The notes beneath the pieces are model-generated. The model was given only the letters and a program-made list of their open reading frames with translations, did no database searches and was not told where the DNA came from. This document shows, piece after piece, positions 35,203-43,527 of a stretch of DNA of 64,000 bases; position 1 is the stretch's first letter; the number at the start of each line of letters is the position of its first letter. Position numbers and translations under genes: made by a program. Origin of the DNA: JABCYV01 sp035512155 (GTDB lineage: Bacteria; Acidobacteriota; Terriglobia; Terriglobales; Acidobacteriaceae); assembly GCA_035512155.1 (NCBI GenBank), contig DATKEN010000080.1, forward strand, positions 1-64,000. Reading direction: 5' to 3'.

Positions 35203-35577
35203 CGCCGCACCTCTGGGTAAAACGAATGAGAATATCAGAAAATCGAACCTCGGGTCTCAATTTGAATCGAGCTCCGCGTCCTGCTGGTGCTTGCTTCTTA
35301 AACCTTGTCAAGCCCCCAAAGTTGCCCAAATCTCCGCAAGCTATTCAGTTCACGCACAATATAATTTCGAGCGGCCTGTCCCATTTTCCCCGTCCCCCTT
35401 GCTATGCTGAAATTGGGGCCAGATGCACCGCCGCGCAGTTCTAGACACCTCGCGGATGCGCCTCTGGATCTCTTGCGTGCGGAAGTGATCACTTCCCATT
35501 AACCAAGCGAAACACGGGGTCTTGGACAGAAGAAAGCGGAAACGGACGGAGGAAGTTCAAGCGCCAGAGGCGAAATC
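35203..35577. other. Long DUF503-rbfA spacer
   Basis: 375 bp without a supported gene. It holds a perfect 16-bp palindrome (35481-35496), a TTGACA on the minus strand near 35307-35312 without a matching -10 box, and AT-rich sequence around 35355-35370. rbfA may have its own promoter here. Confidence 0.45.
35481..35496. promoter_or_regulatory. Perfect 16-bp palindrome
   Basis: GGAAGTGATCACTTCC is a perfect dyad in non-coding DNA about 280 bp upstream of rbfA and 97 bp downstream of DUF503. The shape is that of a dimeric repressor site or a short hairpin; binding protein unknown. Confidence 0.4.
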
Positions 35578-35865
35578 CTACAAAAACTCGACGAACGAAT
35601 CGTCAATCTCAGCCCCATTGTTGTTGACGATCCGCGCTGCCTGGCGTTCCACGTTCTTCATCAGGCCATCCAAATAATCCCGTGAATCGGAAACGCCAAC
35701 CACTCCCACAGTGGCGCGGTTCCATAAGCCAGACGCATTCAGTTCCGCCACTGACACGTTAAAGTGCGCCCGCAGCCGGTCTTTCAGGCTGCGTACCACT
35801 TGCCGCTTGTCCTTGAGAGACTGCGCCGCTTCAATGCGCAGTTCGAGGGTGAGAAAAGCGATCAT
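35578..35865 (-). CDS. DUF503 (YlxP-like) protein
   Basis: 95 residues. MIAFLTLELRIEAAQSLKDKRQVVRSLKDRLRAHFNVSVAE and the EIDDSFVEFL end mark DUF503, a small family usually encoded between infB and rbfA, as here, and presumed to be linked with ribosome assembly or translation. The frame is open to 35934, but those 23 extra codons are the adjacent word repeat, so ATG 35865 is chosen. Confidence 0.9.
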   Translation of the reverse strand: MIAFLTLELRIEAAQSLKDKRQVVRSLKDRLRAHFNVSVAELNASGLWNRATVGVVGVSDSRDYLDGLMKNVERQAARIVNNNGAEIDDSFVEFL

Positions 35866-35938
35866 CCAGTCGTCAGTAGTTGGTCTTTGGTCGTTGGCAA
35901 CCACTTCCAGCGTGGGCGAACGACCAATGACCAATCAC
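35866..35938. repeat. Self-complementary word repeat (GTCGTTGG word)
   Basis: First arm GTAGTTGGTCTTTGGTCGTT; second arm CGAACGACCAATGACCAATC is its complement with mismatches. Fills the infB-DUF503 gap completely and abuts the DUF503 start. Confidence 0.75.
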
Positions 35939-35949
35939 GAACGACGGTC

Positions 35950-38829
35950 CTACGCCATCGCTTCTGCCGCGATCTTCTCCGTCACGAAGGCTTCGATTAC
36001 GTCGCCAACCTTGATGTCGCTATAGTTGGCGATTGCGATGCCGCACTCCATGCCGTTGCGCACTTCGCTGGCATCATCTTTGAAGCGCCGCAGCGAGCTG
36101 ACCTTGCCCTTGAACACCACCACGTTGTCCCGAAGCAGCCGCACTTCGGAGTCGCGCTTGATCAAGCCATCGGCAACCCTGCAGCCGGCAATCGTGCCCA
36201 CTTTCGGGATGCGGAAGGTCTCCAGCACTTCGGCGCGGCCCTGGTAAGTTTCCTTGATGGTCGGTTCGAGCAGCCCGCTCATGGCCTTCTTGATCTCGTC
36301 CTGCAGTTCGTAAATGATGGAGTGCAGGCGGATGTCCACTTTCTCCTGCTCCGCCAACTCCTGCGCCTTGCGCTCCGGGCGCACATTAAACCCGATGATG
36401 ATGGCGTTCGAAGCCGAAGCCAGCAGCACGTCGGTTTCGGTGATGGCGCCCACACCGGAATGCAGAACCTTCAAGCGGACCTTGTCGTTCGAGAGCTTGG
36501 AGAGGAGATCGCCGAGTACTTCGACCGATCCGCCGACGTCGGCCTTTAGGATGATGTTAAGTTCCTTGGTGCCAGCCGTCTTCAGTTGTTCGGCCAGGCC
36601 TTCGAGCGACACGCGAGAACTCTTCGCCAGCGTGGCCTCGCGCGCCTTTTGCTCGCGATACTCGGAGATACCGCGCGCTTTATCACGATCGGCAACCACT
36701 ACAAATTGATCGCCGGCCTGCGGCAGTCCTTCCATTCCAAGGATTTCCACGGGGGTTGACGGTGGCGCTTCTTCGAGCTGAGCGCCGCGATCATCAAACA
36801 TGGCACGAACTTTCCCGTACACGTTGCCGACGACGAAATTCTCGCCGGCGCGCAGTGTGCCGTTCTGTACCAATAAAGTGGCCACCGGTCCACGACCGCG
36901 ATCGAGCTTGGCTTCCAGCACCACGCCGGTTGCGGGACGATCCGGCGTAGCTTTGAGTTCCTGCAGGTCCGCCACCAGGCAGATCATTTCCATCAGCAAA
37001 TTCAGATTTGTCTTTTGTTTAGCGGACACATCAACAAAGACTGTGGTTCCACCCCAATCTTCCGGCATCAATCCGCGGTCGGCCAGTTGCTTTTTAACCC
37101 GGTCTGGCATCGCATCCGGTTTGTCGATTTTGTTCACGGCAACGATGATCGGAACTTCAGCGGCATGTGCGTGATCAATCGCTTCGAGGGTCTGTGGCAT
37201 GACGCCATCGTCGGCGGCCACCACCAGGACGACGATATCGGTGGCCTTGGCGCCACGGGCGCGCATGCGCGTGAAGGCCTCGTGGCCGGGGGTATCGAGA
37301 AACACGATCTGCCGGCCGTATGCGGGCGACTTTTTGTCCTTGATCGTCACTTTGTATGCGCCAATGTGCTGCGTGATGCCGCCGGCCTCACCTCCCGCCA
37401 CGTTAGTCAGGCGAATGGAGTCCAGCAGCGTGGTTTTGCCGTGGTCGACATGACCCATGATGGTAACCACAGGGGGACGCGGAACGCCTTCACTAGCGGC
37501 GCCTTCCTCCCCAGCAGCGGCCTCGGAGACCTCCTTTGCCGCCTGCTCTTCAAACGTGATCACATTCGTGTCGGCGCCGAAGAAGCGTGACATCTCACTC
37601 GCCAGTTCCGTGTCGAGCGTCTGATTGATAGTGGCGAACACGCCGCGGGCCAGAAGACGCGCGATCAAATCCTTGGCACGAATTCCCAGCTTCTCTGCCA
37701 GATCTTTGACGCTGATGCCTTCCGTGATCGTGATGCTCCGCGTGATCGGTTGCGGCTCATTGGAGAGGGACAATCGAGGCGGCGGAGTGTAGCCCTTCAT
37801 CGGGCCTTCCTTCACTCCACGCGGAATGTAGCGCTGTCCAGGCCTGCGGGCAGGCCCTCCGGGCCGAGTACCGGGGCGGGTTGCCGGCCCTGCCGGCAAA
37901 GCTCCTGGACCCACGCCTAGCGGACGCGTGCCGGTCGGCGACTGACGAGTCGGGTGCATGGGCCGACGTTCGCCCGGACGCAGCACAGGACGCGAGGTTG
38001 GAGCACCGGGACGCGGACGCTGGAAAATCGGCTGGCCGGGAACCGGACGACCAGGAACGGAACGCGCCGGCGCCGCCGGGCCGCCAGCCGAGGCGGTTGG
38101 CGAGGCCGGTCTTATCGGGGCCTTGTACACAGGACGCGGGCCAGTCTGTGGCACTATCATGCGCGGCAGAGGTACTTGCGGCGAGGGAGCACTCGGTGTC
38201 GCTGGCCTTGCCGCCGCGGTTGCCTGTTGTGAAGTTGGAGCCCCGGCTTGAGGCGACGGTGCCGCGGTCGGAGGCGCTGCTGATACTGGTCCTGCCGAAG
38301 GCGCGGCTTGCGTCGCAGCCGCAGGAGGTGCGGGCCGCGTGGGCGCTGCCGTGGGCTGAGGCGCTGCCGGAACGGTAAATGTCGGTCTGGACGAAGGAAT
38401 TGGCACCACAATGCGCGGAGTGGGTGCTTTCGGCGGTTCGGGAACTGGAGGTTTTGTTGCGGGCGCGGCCGGCGCCGGTTTGGTTTCCACCGGCGGTGGT
38501 GCGGCCGGGGTGCGAGGCGGTGCGCCCGGTGCCGGTTGCTGCTTGCTGATGATCGCCTTTAGAACGTCGCCGGGCTTGGAAATGTGGGAAAGATCAATCT
38601 TGGTTTTGATTTCATCCGCATCACTGCGGCTGGCGCGAGAAGACTTGCTTGAAGTCTGCGCTTCGCTAGCGGCGCGGAAGTGGATCCGCACCTTCTCTGC
38701 TTCATGGTCTTCAAGGGAACTGGAATGGCTCTTCTTCTCCGTGACTCCAATCTCTGGAAGTACGTCGAGGATCGCTTTACTTTTGACTTCCAGCTCCCTG
38801 GCCAGATCGTTGATTCGAATCTTGGTCAT
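35950..38829 (-). CDS. infB: Translation initiation factor IF-2
   Basis: 959 residues. IF-2 N-terminal domain (1-50, ARELEVKSKAILDVLPEIGV), a Pro/Ala-rich linker (about 90-340), a second IF2_N segment (about 375-425), then the GTPase domain with P-loop GHVDHGKT (459-466), DTPGH, NKID and the C-terminal domains II-IV. It loads fMet-tRNA and joins the 50S subunit. The linker length is within the range of large bacterial IF-2s. Confidence 0.97.
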   Translation of the reverse strand: MTKIRINDLARELEVKSKAILDVLPEIGVTEKKSHSSSLEDHEAEKVRIHFRAASEAQTSSKSSRASRSDADEIKTKIDLSHISKPGDVLKAIISKQQPAPGAPPRTPAAPPPVETKPAPAAPATKPPVPEPPKAPTPRIVVPIPSSRPTFTVPAAPQPTAAPTRPAPPAAATQAAPSAGPVSAAPPTAAPSPQAGAPTSQQATAAARPATPSAPSPQVPLPRMIVPQTGPRPVYKAPIRPASPTASAGGPAAPARSVPGRPVPGQPIFQRPRPGAPTSRPVLRPGERRPMHPTRQSPTGTRPLGVGPGALPAGPATRPGTRPGGPARRPGQRYIPRGVKEGPMKGYTPPPRLSLSNEPQPITRSITITEGISVKDLAEKLGIRAKDLIARLLARGVFATINQTLDTELASEMSRFFGADTNVITFEEQAAKEVSEAAAGEEGAASEGVPRPPVVTIMGHVDHGKTTLLDSIRLTNVAGGEAGGITQHIGAYKVTIKDKKSPAYGRQIVFLDTPGHEAFTRMRARGAKATDIVVLVVAADDGVMPQTLEAIDHAHAAEVPIIVAVNKIDKPDAMPDRVKKQLADRGLMPEDWGGTTVFVDVSAKQKTNLNLLMEMICLVADLQELKATPDRPATGVVLEAKLDRGRGPVATLLVQNGTLRAGENFVVGNVYGKVRAMFDDRGAQLEEAPPSTPVEILGMEGLPQAGDQFVVVADRDKARGISEYREQKAREATLAKSSRVSLEGLAEQLKTAGTKELNIILKADVGGSVEVLGDLLSKLSNDKVRLKVLHSGVGAITETDVLLASASNAIIIGFNVRPERKAQELAEQEKVDIRLHSIIYELQDEIKKAMSGLLEPTIKETYQGRAEVLETFRIPKVGTIAGCRVADGLIKRDSEVRLLRDNVVVFKGKVSSLRRFKDDASEVRNGMECGIAIANYSDIKVGDVIEAFVTEKIAAEAMA

Positions 38830-38928
38830 CCGTCCTTTTGTCCTCCGGACCGTCCCGCTAAGTCTTCATATCAACCTCACGGCGTCAGTTTTGAGTTCGG
38901 CGCGTCTTAGTCCGCGCCGTATTGCAAT

Positions 38929-40449
38929 TTACTTCTCGTGTTCTGGCTGGTCGTCGGAGGAAACCTGCCCCTCCGCCGGTTCTCCAGCTGCTGCGGTCGT
39001 CTCACCTTCTGCCGGGGCACTTGCCGACTCGACTTCCGGGACAGCGTCCACATCCGCAGTCGCGGCTTCGGCAGACAATTCTCCAGCAGTCTCTTCCACC
39101 GGGGATTCGCCTTCGGCGGACGGTTCTGCAACACCTTCCGCTTCGGACGCGGGCGCGACCACCTCTTCGCTTTCCAAGCTTGAGAAATAATTATTGACCG
39201 CCAAGCTGATTTTTTCCACTGTTTTGGGGCCAATGCCTTCAATGGCCTCCAGTTGTTCGGGGGTCATGTCGGCTAGAGCCTCAACCGTCGTCACGCCCGC
39301 AGCACTTAGCTTCTCGATCAACCCTTCACCCAAGCCTGTAACGCTATCCAGCGGAGTGGAGGTCGAGCCTACGAGTGCCGACATCTGCAGCTCCACTTCC
39401 TGCCGCTTCTCTTCCTCGCTCTTGATGTCGATCTTCCAGCCCAGCAACTTCGCGGCTAAACGGACGTTCTGTCCCTTCTTGCCGATCGCGAGGGAGAGCT
39501 GACTGTCATCGACCACCACTTCCAGGTGCTTGTCGGCGCTATCGACCACCGTCACCCGGCTCACCTTCGCGGGCTGCAACGCCTTTTCAGCGAAGGTCAC
39601 GGCATCTTCGTGATATTCGATGATGTCAATCTTCTCGCCTCGAAGCTCGCGGATAATGGACTGCACTCGCATGCCCTTCATGCCCACGCAGGCGCCCACA
39701 GCGTCCACGTCCTTGTCCTTCGACATGACCGCAATCTTGGTGCGCTCTCCCGCCTCGCGCGCAATCGCCCGGATGACAACGGTTCCGTCGTAGATTTCCG
39801 GCACTTCAGTCTGGAACAAGTGCTGCACCAACTCGGGCGCCGCCCGCGACACAACTACCGCGGGGCCTTTGGAAGCCCGCTCCACGCGAGCGATAACCAC
39901 GCGTACGCGCTCGCCCATAGCAAACGATTCCAACCTAGACTGTTCTTTGCGCGGCATGCGCGATTCCGCTTTGCCCAGATCGAAAATCACGTCGGGGCCT
40001 TCAATGCGCTTCACCGTGGCATTGACGATTTCGCCGACCCGCCCGATGTACTCGTTGTACACGGTGTCACGTTCCGCCTCGCGCACCTTCTGGAAGATGA
40101 CCTGCTTGGCCAGTTGTGCCGCAATTCGTCCCAGGATTCCTTCAGTCACTTTCGGAATTTGCAGCTCGCCGCCAATCTCGACATTGGGATCGAGCTTCCG
40201 CGCGTCATCCAACGTAACCTGCAGAGAGGGATCTTCGACTTGCTCCGGAGCCTCCACCACCGTCTTGACCGCAAAGGCGCGGATCTTGCCGGTTTCTTTG
40301 TCCAATTCGGCGCGCAGATTTTCCTGCGTCTTGTAGTATTTGCGGGTGGCGACCACAATCGCGTCTTCCACCGCGCTGACTACAATCTGAGGATCAATCC
40401 CCTTTTCCTTGCTCAACGCGTCAATTGTGTTGTACAGCTCGCTTGCCAT
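38929..40449 (-). CDS. nusA: Transcription termination/antitermination factor NusA
   Basis: 506 residues: RNAP-binding N-terminal domain (1-130), S1 (about 135-200, GEIVNATVKRIEGPDVIFDLGK), two KH domains (about 235-345, including GMKGMRVQSI and AIGKKGQNVRLA), a helix-hairpin-helix segment (about 385-415, LEAIEGIGPKTVEKI) and an acidic Ala/Glu-rich tail. Binds RNA polymerase during elongation. Between rimP and infB; the ylxR and L7Ae-like genes often found after nusA are missing from the 99-bp gap. Confidence 0.96.
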   Translation of the reverse strand: MASELYNTIDALSKEKGIDPQIVVSAVEDAIVVATRKYYKTQENLRAELDKETGKIRAFAVKTVVEAPEQVEDPSLQVTLDDARKLDPNVEIGGELQIPKVTEGILGRIAAQLAKQVIFQKVREAERDTVYNEYIGRVGEIVNATVKRIEGPDVIFDLGKAESRMPRKEQSRLESFAMGERVRVVIARVERASKGPAVVVSRAAPELVQHLFQTEVPEIYDGTVVIRAIAREAGERTKIAVMSKDKDVDAVGACVGMKGMRVQSIIRELRGEKIDIIEYHEDAVTFAEKALQPAKVSRVTVVDSADKHLEVVVDDSQLSLAIGKKGQNVRLAAKLLGWKIDIKSEEEKRQEVELQMSALVGSTSTPLDSVTGLGEGLIEKLSAAGVTTVEALADMTPEQLEAIEGIGPKTVEKISLAVNNYFSSLESEEVVAPASEAEGVAEPSAEGESPVEETAGELSAEAATADVDAVPEVESASAPAEGETTAAAGEPAEGQVSSDDQPEHEK

Positions 40450-40455
40450 AGTAAA

Positions 40456-40510
40456 CAGTTTCCAGTTGTCAGTGGTCAGCCAAAGAACTACAAATCACTG
40501 TCCACTGACC
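40456..40510. repeat. Self-complementary word repeat (GTCAGTGG word)
   Basis: CAGTTGTCAGTGGTCAG and CACTGTCCACTGACC pair imperfectly around a short A-rich loop. Fills the rimP-nusA gap; related words occur at 50721. Confidence 0.65.
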
Positions 40511-40516
40511 CCTTCC

Positions 40517-41011
40517 TCAGATCTCAGGCACCAAATTCGCCTTCTCCACGTTACCCAACTCGATTTCCAATTTCTCCGGCTCTGTCTCGCCAGGGCGCGA
40601 TTTCTTCCGCGGCTTGCTCAAATCCAGGAGCAAGCGGCCTTCATGAAAACTTTCCAATCGCCCCTCGAAGTAGCGGTTGCCATTCACCGGATTCCGGGTC
40701 GTCAGCTTCACTCGGCTTCCAGTGAAGCGCTCGAAATCCGCCGGACGAAACAGCTTGCGATCCAGTCCCGGAGACGAAACTTCTAATGTGTATGAATTTC
40801 CCGGCACCGCATCTTCGATATCGAGGATCGTCCCAACTTCCCGGCTCAGGTTCGCGCAATCCTCGTGCGTGATGCCGGCGGGTTTATCAATCACGATACG
40901 GAGCATCCGGGCCTTACCTCCGCCGCGCAACTCCACTTCCACCACCTCCAGCCCGCTGGAGGCTGCTACCCGCTCGGCGACCGCGCGTACTTGATCGACG
41001 TCAAATCCCAT
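40517..41011 (-). CDS. rimP: Ribosome maturation factor RimP
   Basis: 164 residues. VVEVELRGGGKARMLRIVIDKPAGITHEDCANLSREVGTILD and YTLEVSSPGLDRKLFRPADFERFTG are diagnostic. Needed for 30S assembly. First gene of the rimP-nusA-infB transcript; promoter expected in the repeat-rich gap above it. Confidence 0.95.
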   Translation of the reverse strand: MGFDVDQVRAVAERVAASSGLEVVEVELRGGGKARMLRIVIDKPAGITHEDCANLSREVGTILDIEDAVPGNSYTLEVSSPGLDRKLFRPADFERFTGSRVKLTTRNPVNGNRYFEGRLESFHEGRLLLDLSKPRKKSRPGETEPEKLEIELGNVEKANLVPEI

Positions 41012-41166
41012 GAAGCCAATAACTTACTGGCCTGCCACACAGTTACAAAACAGGCTGAAACTAAAAAGTGGGCTTGCGCCCACTGGTGTGCTCCGCCAAA
41101 TCCTGGTTACTACACAACAGTATTCAGTTACGAATATACGCCCCCGGGGAGGAAAAGACAAACCAT

Positions 41167-41214
41167 TGGCACGGAGATTTGTCATCCTGATGGCACAGAG
41201 ATTTGTCATCCTGA
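41167..41214. repeat. 24-bp tandem duplication
   Basis: Two adjoining 24-mers beginning TGGCAC and ending GTCATCCTGA differ at one base (41167-41190, 41191-41214). The second copy runs into the dispersed hairpin element, so the duplication includes that element's first bases. Confidence 0.8.
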
Positions 41215-41263
41215 GCGAAGCCTGCCCACTCGCTTGCGAGTGGGCGAGCGTAGTCGAAGGACC
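41205..41263. repeat. Dispersed hairpin element, copy 4
   Basis: Starts GTCATCCTGAGCG, ends AGTCGAAGGACC. The centre is a perfect 10-bp stem, GCCCACTCGC / GCGAGTGGGC, around TT. Confidence 0.85.
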
Positions 41264-41362
41264 TGAGTGCCCATGCATCTTTACCGGTGTGTCAGGGCAT
41301 TCTCCCAAAGCGGTTAATGCGCGTACTGGTCGACGCAACCTGACGAAAGCGTGGTCAGATAG

Positions 41363-41422
41363 GGAATCCTTCGACTTCGTGGCTGCTTCGCTATGCGAAG
41401 CAGCCACTGCGCTCAGGATGAC
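41363..41422. repeat. Dispersed hairpin element, copy 5 (inverted)
   Basis: Minus-strand reading starts GTCATCCTGAGCG and ends AGTCGAAGGATTCCC. The centre is a perfect 13-bp stem, GTGGCTGCTTCGC and complement, around TAT. Same ends as copy 4 but an unrelated stem. Confidence 0.85.
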
Positions 41423-41429
41423 ACCTAGG

Positions 41430-41458
41430 TTGCTTCAATCCGCTCGCCTCTCTAAAAT
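41430..41458 (+). promoter_or_regulatory. guaB: Sigma-70-like promoter of guaB
   Basis: TTGCTT (41430-41435), exactly 17 bp, TAAAAT (41453-41458). Start would fall near 41465, giving a 20-nt leader to the guaB ATG. Confidence 0.6.
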
Positions 41459-41484
41459 GTAAGGTTTACCCATCGAGAAAAATT

Positions 41485-42990
41485 ATGATTCATTTCCCCG
41501 TCCCTGAGGCCCTCACCTTCGATGACGTGTTGTTGCTGCCCGCCCATTCTGATGTGGTTCCGGCGGTGGCCAATACCCAGACTCAGCTCACGCGCAACAT
41601 CCGGTTGAACATTCCGGTGATCAGCGCCGCCATGGACACCGTCACCGAATCGCACATGGCGATTGCCATGGCGCAGCAGGGCGGAATGGGAATCATTCAT
41701 CGCAATTTGTCAATCGAGCAGCAGGCCGAGGAGGTGGACAAAGTGAAGCGTTCCGAGAGCGGCATGATCGTTGATCCCGTGACAATGTCGCCCGACGCCA
41801 AAGTTTCGGACGCGCTCGAAGTCATGCGCAAATACAAAATTTCCGGTGTGCCCATCACCAAGGATGGAAAGCTGGTGGGCATCCTGACCAATCGCGATCT
41901 GCGCTTCGAAAGCCGCTTCGATATCCCTATCAGCAAAGTAATGACCAAAGAAAACCTCATCACTGTGGCAGTCGGGACCACGCTCGAGGACGCGGAAAAG
42001 ATCTTGCACAAACACCGCGTCGAGAAACTGCTGGTGGTGGACGACAAATACAACCTGAAGGGCCTGATTACGGTAAAAGACATCCAGAAGAAACTGAAGT
42101 ACCCCAATGCCGCCAAAGATTCGCAAGGGCGCCTGCGGGTGGGCGCCGCCATCGGCGCTACCGGCGATTTTCTGGAGCGGGCGCAAGAGCTGGTGAAGTG
42201 CAAGGTGGATTTGATTGCAGTTGACAGCGCTCATGGCCATTCCGGTCGCGTGCTGGAAGCGATCAGAACGGTGAAGGCCAAATTACCAGAAGTGGATTTG
42301 ATCGCCGGTAATGTCGGAACCTTCGATGGCGCCTGCGAGCTGGCGCGGGCGGGTGCGGACGCGATCAAAGTTGGCATCGGACCAGGCTCGATCTGCACCA
42401 CCCGCATCGTTACCGGAGCCGGCGTGCCCCAGATGACAGCCATTTCCGAGGCTTACCGCGCTACCAAAGACGCAGGCGTTCCTATCATTGCGGATGGCGG
42501 CATCAAGTACTCCGGCGATATCACCAAGGCGCTGGCAGCGGGCGCCGGTGCAGTAATGATCGGATCTCTTTTCGCAGGGACAGATGAAAGTCCTGGAGAG
42601 CTGATTCTGTATCAGGGACGATCCTTCAAATCCTATCGAGGCATGGGTTCCCTCGGCGCAATGGCGTCGGGTTCGAGCGAGCGCTACTTCCAGAACATCG
42701 ATGGCGACGCTTCGACCGCGATGCCAGTCGTCGGAGAAGACTCCAACCGTCTCGGCAAGCTGGTACCCGAGGGCATCGAAGGGCGTGTTCCCTATCGCGG
42801 CTCAGTCGCCATGATCGTGCATCAGATGGTGGGCGGATTGAAGTCAGGCATGGGCTATTGTGGTTGTTCCACCATCCCAGAACTGCTGCAGAAGACGCGC
42901 TTTGTCCGCATCAGCGGGGCGGGACTGCGCGAGAGCCATGTGCACGACGTCATGATTACGCGCGAGGCGCCTAACTATGCGGTTGAGTAG
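41485..42990 (+). CDS. guaB: IMP dehydrogenase
   Basis: 501 residues. Catalyses the NAD-dependent step from IMP to XMP in guanine nucleotide synthesis. TIM barrel interrupted by a CBS pair (about 95-215, VSDALEVMRKYKISGVPI, TLEDAEKILHKHRVEKLLVVDD); the loop GPGSICTTRIVTGAGVPQ carries catalytic C304; the mobile flap and YRGMGS follow. GAGAAA precedes the ATG. Length normal (~490). Confidence 0.97.
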   Translation: MIHFPVPEALTFDDVLLLPAHSDVVPAVANTQTQLTRNIRLNIPVISAAMDTVTESHMAIAMAQQGGMGIIHRNLSIEQQAEEVDKVKRSESGMIVDPVTMSPDAKVSDALEVMRKYKISGVPITKDGKLVGILTNRDLRFESRFDIPISKVMTKENLITVAVGTTLEDAEKILHKHRVEKLLVVDDKYNLKGLITVKDIQKKLKYPNAAKDSQGRLRVGAAIGATGDFLERAQELVKCKVDLIAVDSAHGHSGRVLEAIRTVKAKLPEVDLIAGNVGTFDGACELARAGADAIKVGIGPGSICTTRIVTGAGVPQMTAISEAYRATKDAGVPIIADGGIKYSGDITKALAAGAGAVMIGSLFAGTDESPGELILYQGRSFKSYRGMGSLGAMASGSSERYFQNIDGDASTAMPVVGEDSNRLGKLVPEGIEGRVPYRGSVAMIVHQMVGGLKSGMGYCGCSTIPELLQKTRFVRISGAGLRESHVHDVMITREAPNYAVE

Positions 42991-43044
42991 AGCTTGGTGG
43001 CGTAATTTTCGAATCGCAAGTTTTCCATCAGCCGGCATGATCGC

Positions 43045-43527
43045 TTGAACCCAGCTCCGAAGCAGGCAATTAAGGCTTGGATTGCGGCGCTGCTGTGGCT
43101 GGGTCTCATCGTCGGGGAGTCCACCAACTACGGCTCCGCCGCAAATACCAGCCGGGTTCTCTACCCCGTACTGCATTTCCTGATGGGCTTGGATCCGTTC
43201 CGCTTCCTGGTCTGGCACTTCTACATCCGGAAGACCGGACACTTCGTGGGCTATTTCGGGCTGAGCGTTCTTCTATTCCGCGCCTGGCGCGCGACCATTC
43301 CCTTCGCCGGCGTGGTCCGTTGGTCCGTTGAATGGGCGCGGATCGCTTTTTTCATGAGTGCCCTGGTCGCTTGCCTGGACGAATGGCACCAGACCTATCT
43401 TCCCTCCCGCACCGGCTCCCTTCGCGATGTGTTGCTCGACAGCACCGCCGCACTGGTCGCTCAGGTGGTAATTTTTCTATTGCTAAAGATGAGGCCCTCG
43501 GCAATTTCTCAGAAGGTCTCCGCCTAA
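43045..43527 (+). CDS. VanZ family membrane protein
   Basis: 160 residues, four membrane segments. FYIRKTGHFVGYFGLSVLLFRAWR and CLDEWHQTYLPSRTGSLRDVLLDSTAALVAQ contain the family's conserved RK-x-GH and DE-x-HQ/DxxxD residues. VanZ proteins give low teicoplanin resistance in enterococci; the general role is unknown. TTG start without strong ribosome site. The last four bases overlap the convergent MFS gene. Confidence 0.88.
   Translation: MNPAPKQAIKAWIAALLWLGLIVGESTNYGSAANTSRVLYPVLHFLMGLDPFRFLVWHFYIRKTGHFVGYFGLSVLLFRAWRATIPFAGVVRWSVEWARIAFFMSALVACLDEWHQTYLPSRTGSLRDVLLDSTAALVAQVVIFLLLKMRPSAISQKVSA

Larger units (their letters stand above)
41012..41484. other. Divergent rimP-guaB gap with repeats
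   Basis: 473 bp without a gene. Holds a 24-bp tandem duplication (41167-41214), two inverted copies of the dispersed hairpin element (41205-41263, 41363-41422) and a good guaB promoter (41430-41458). Confidence 0.7.

Noticed and set aside
35298..35492. 64-residue minus-strand frame in the DUF503-rbfA gap
   Set aside because: No ribosome site or recognisable features; overlaps the palindrome.
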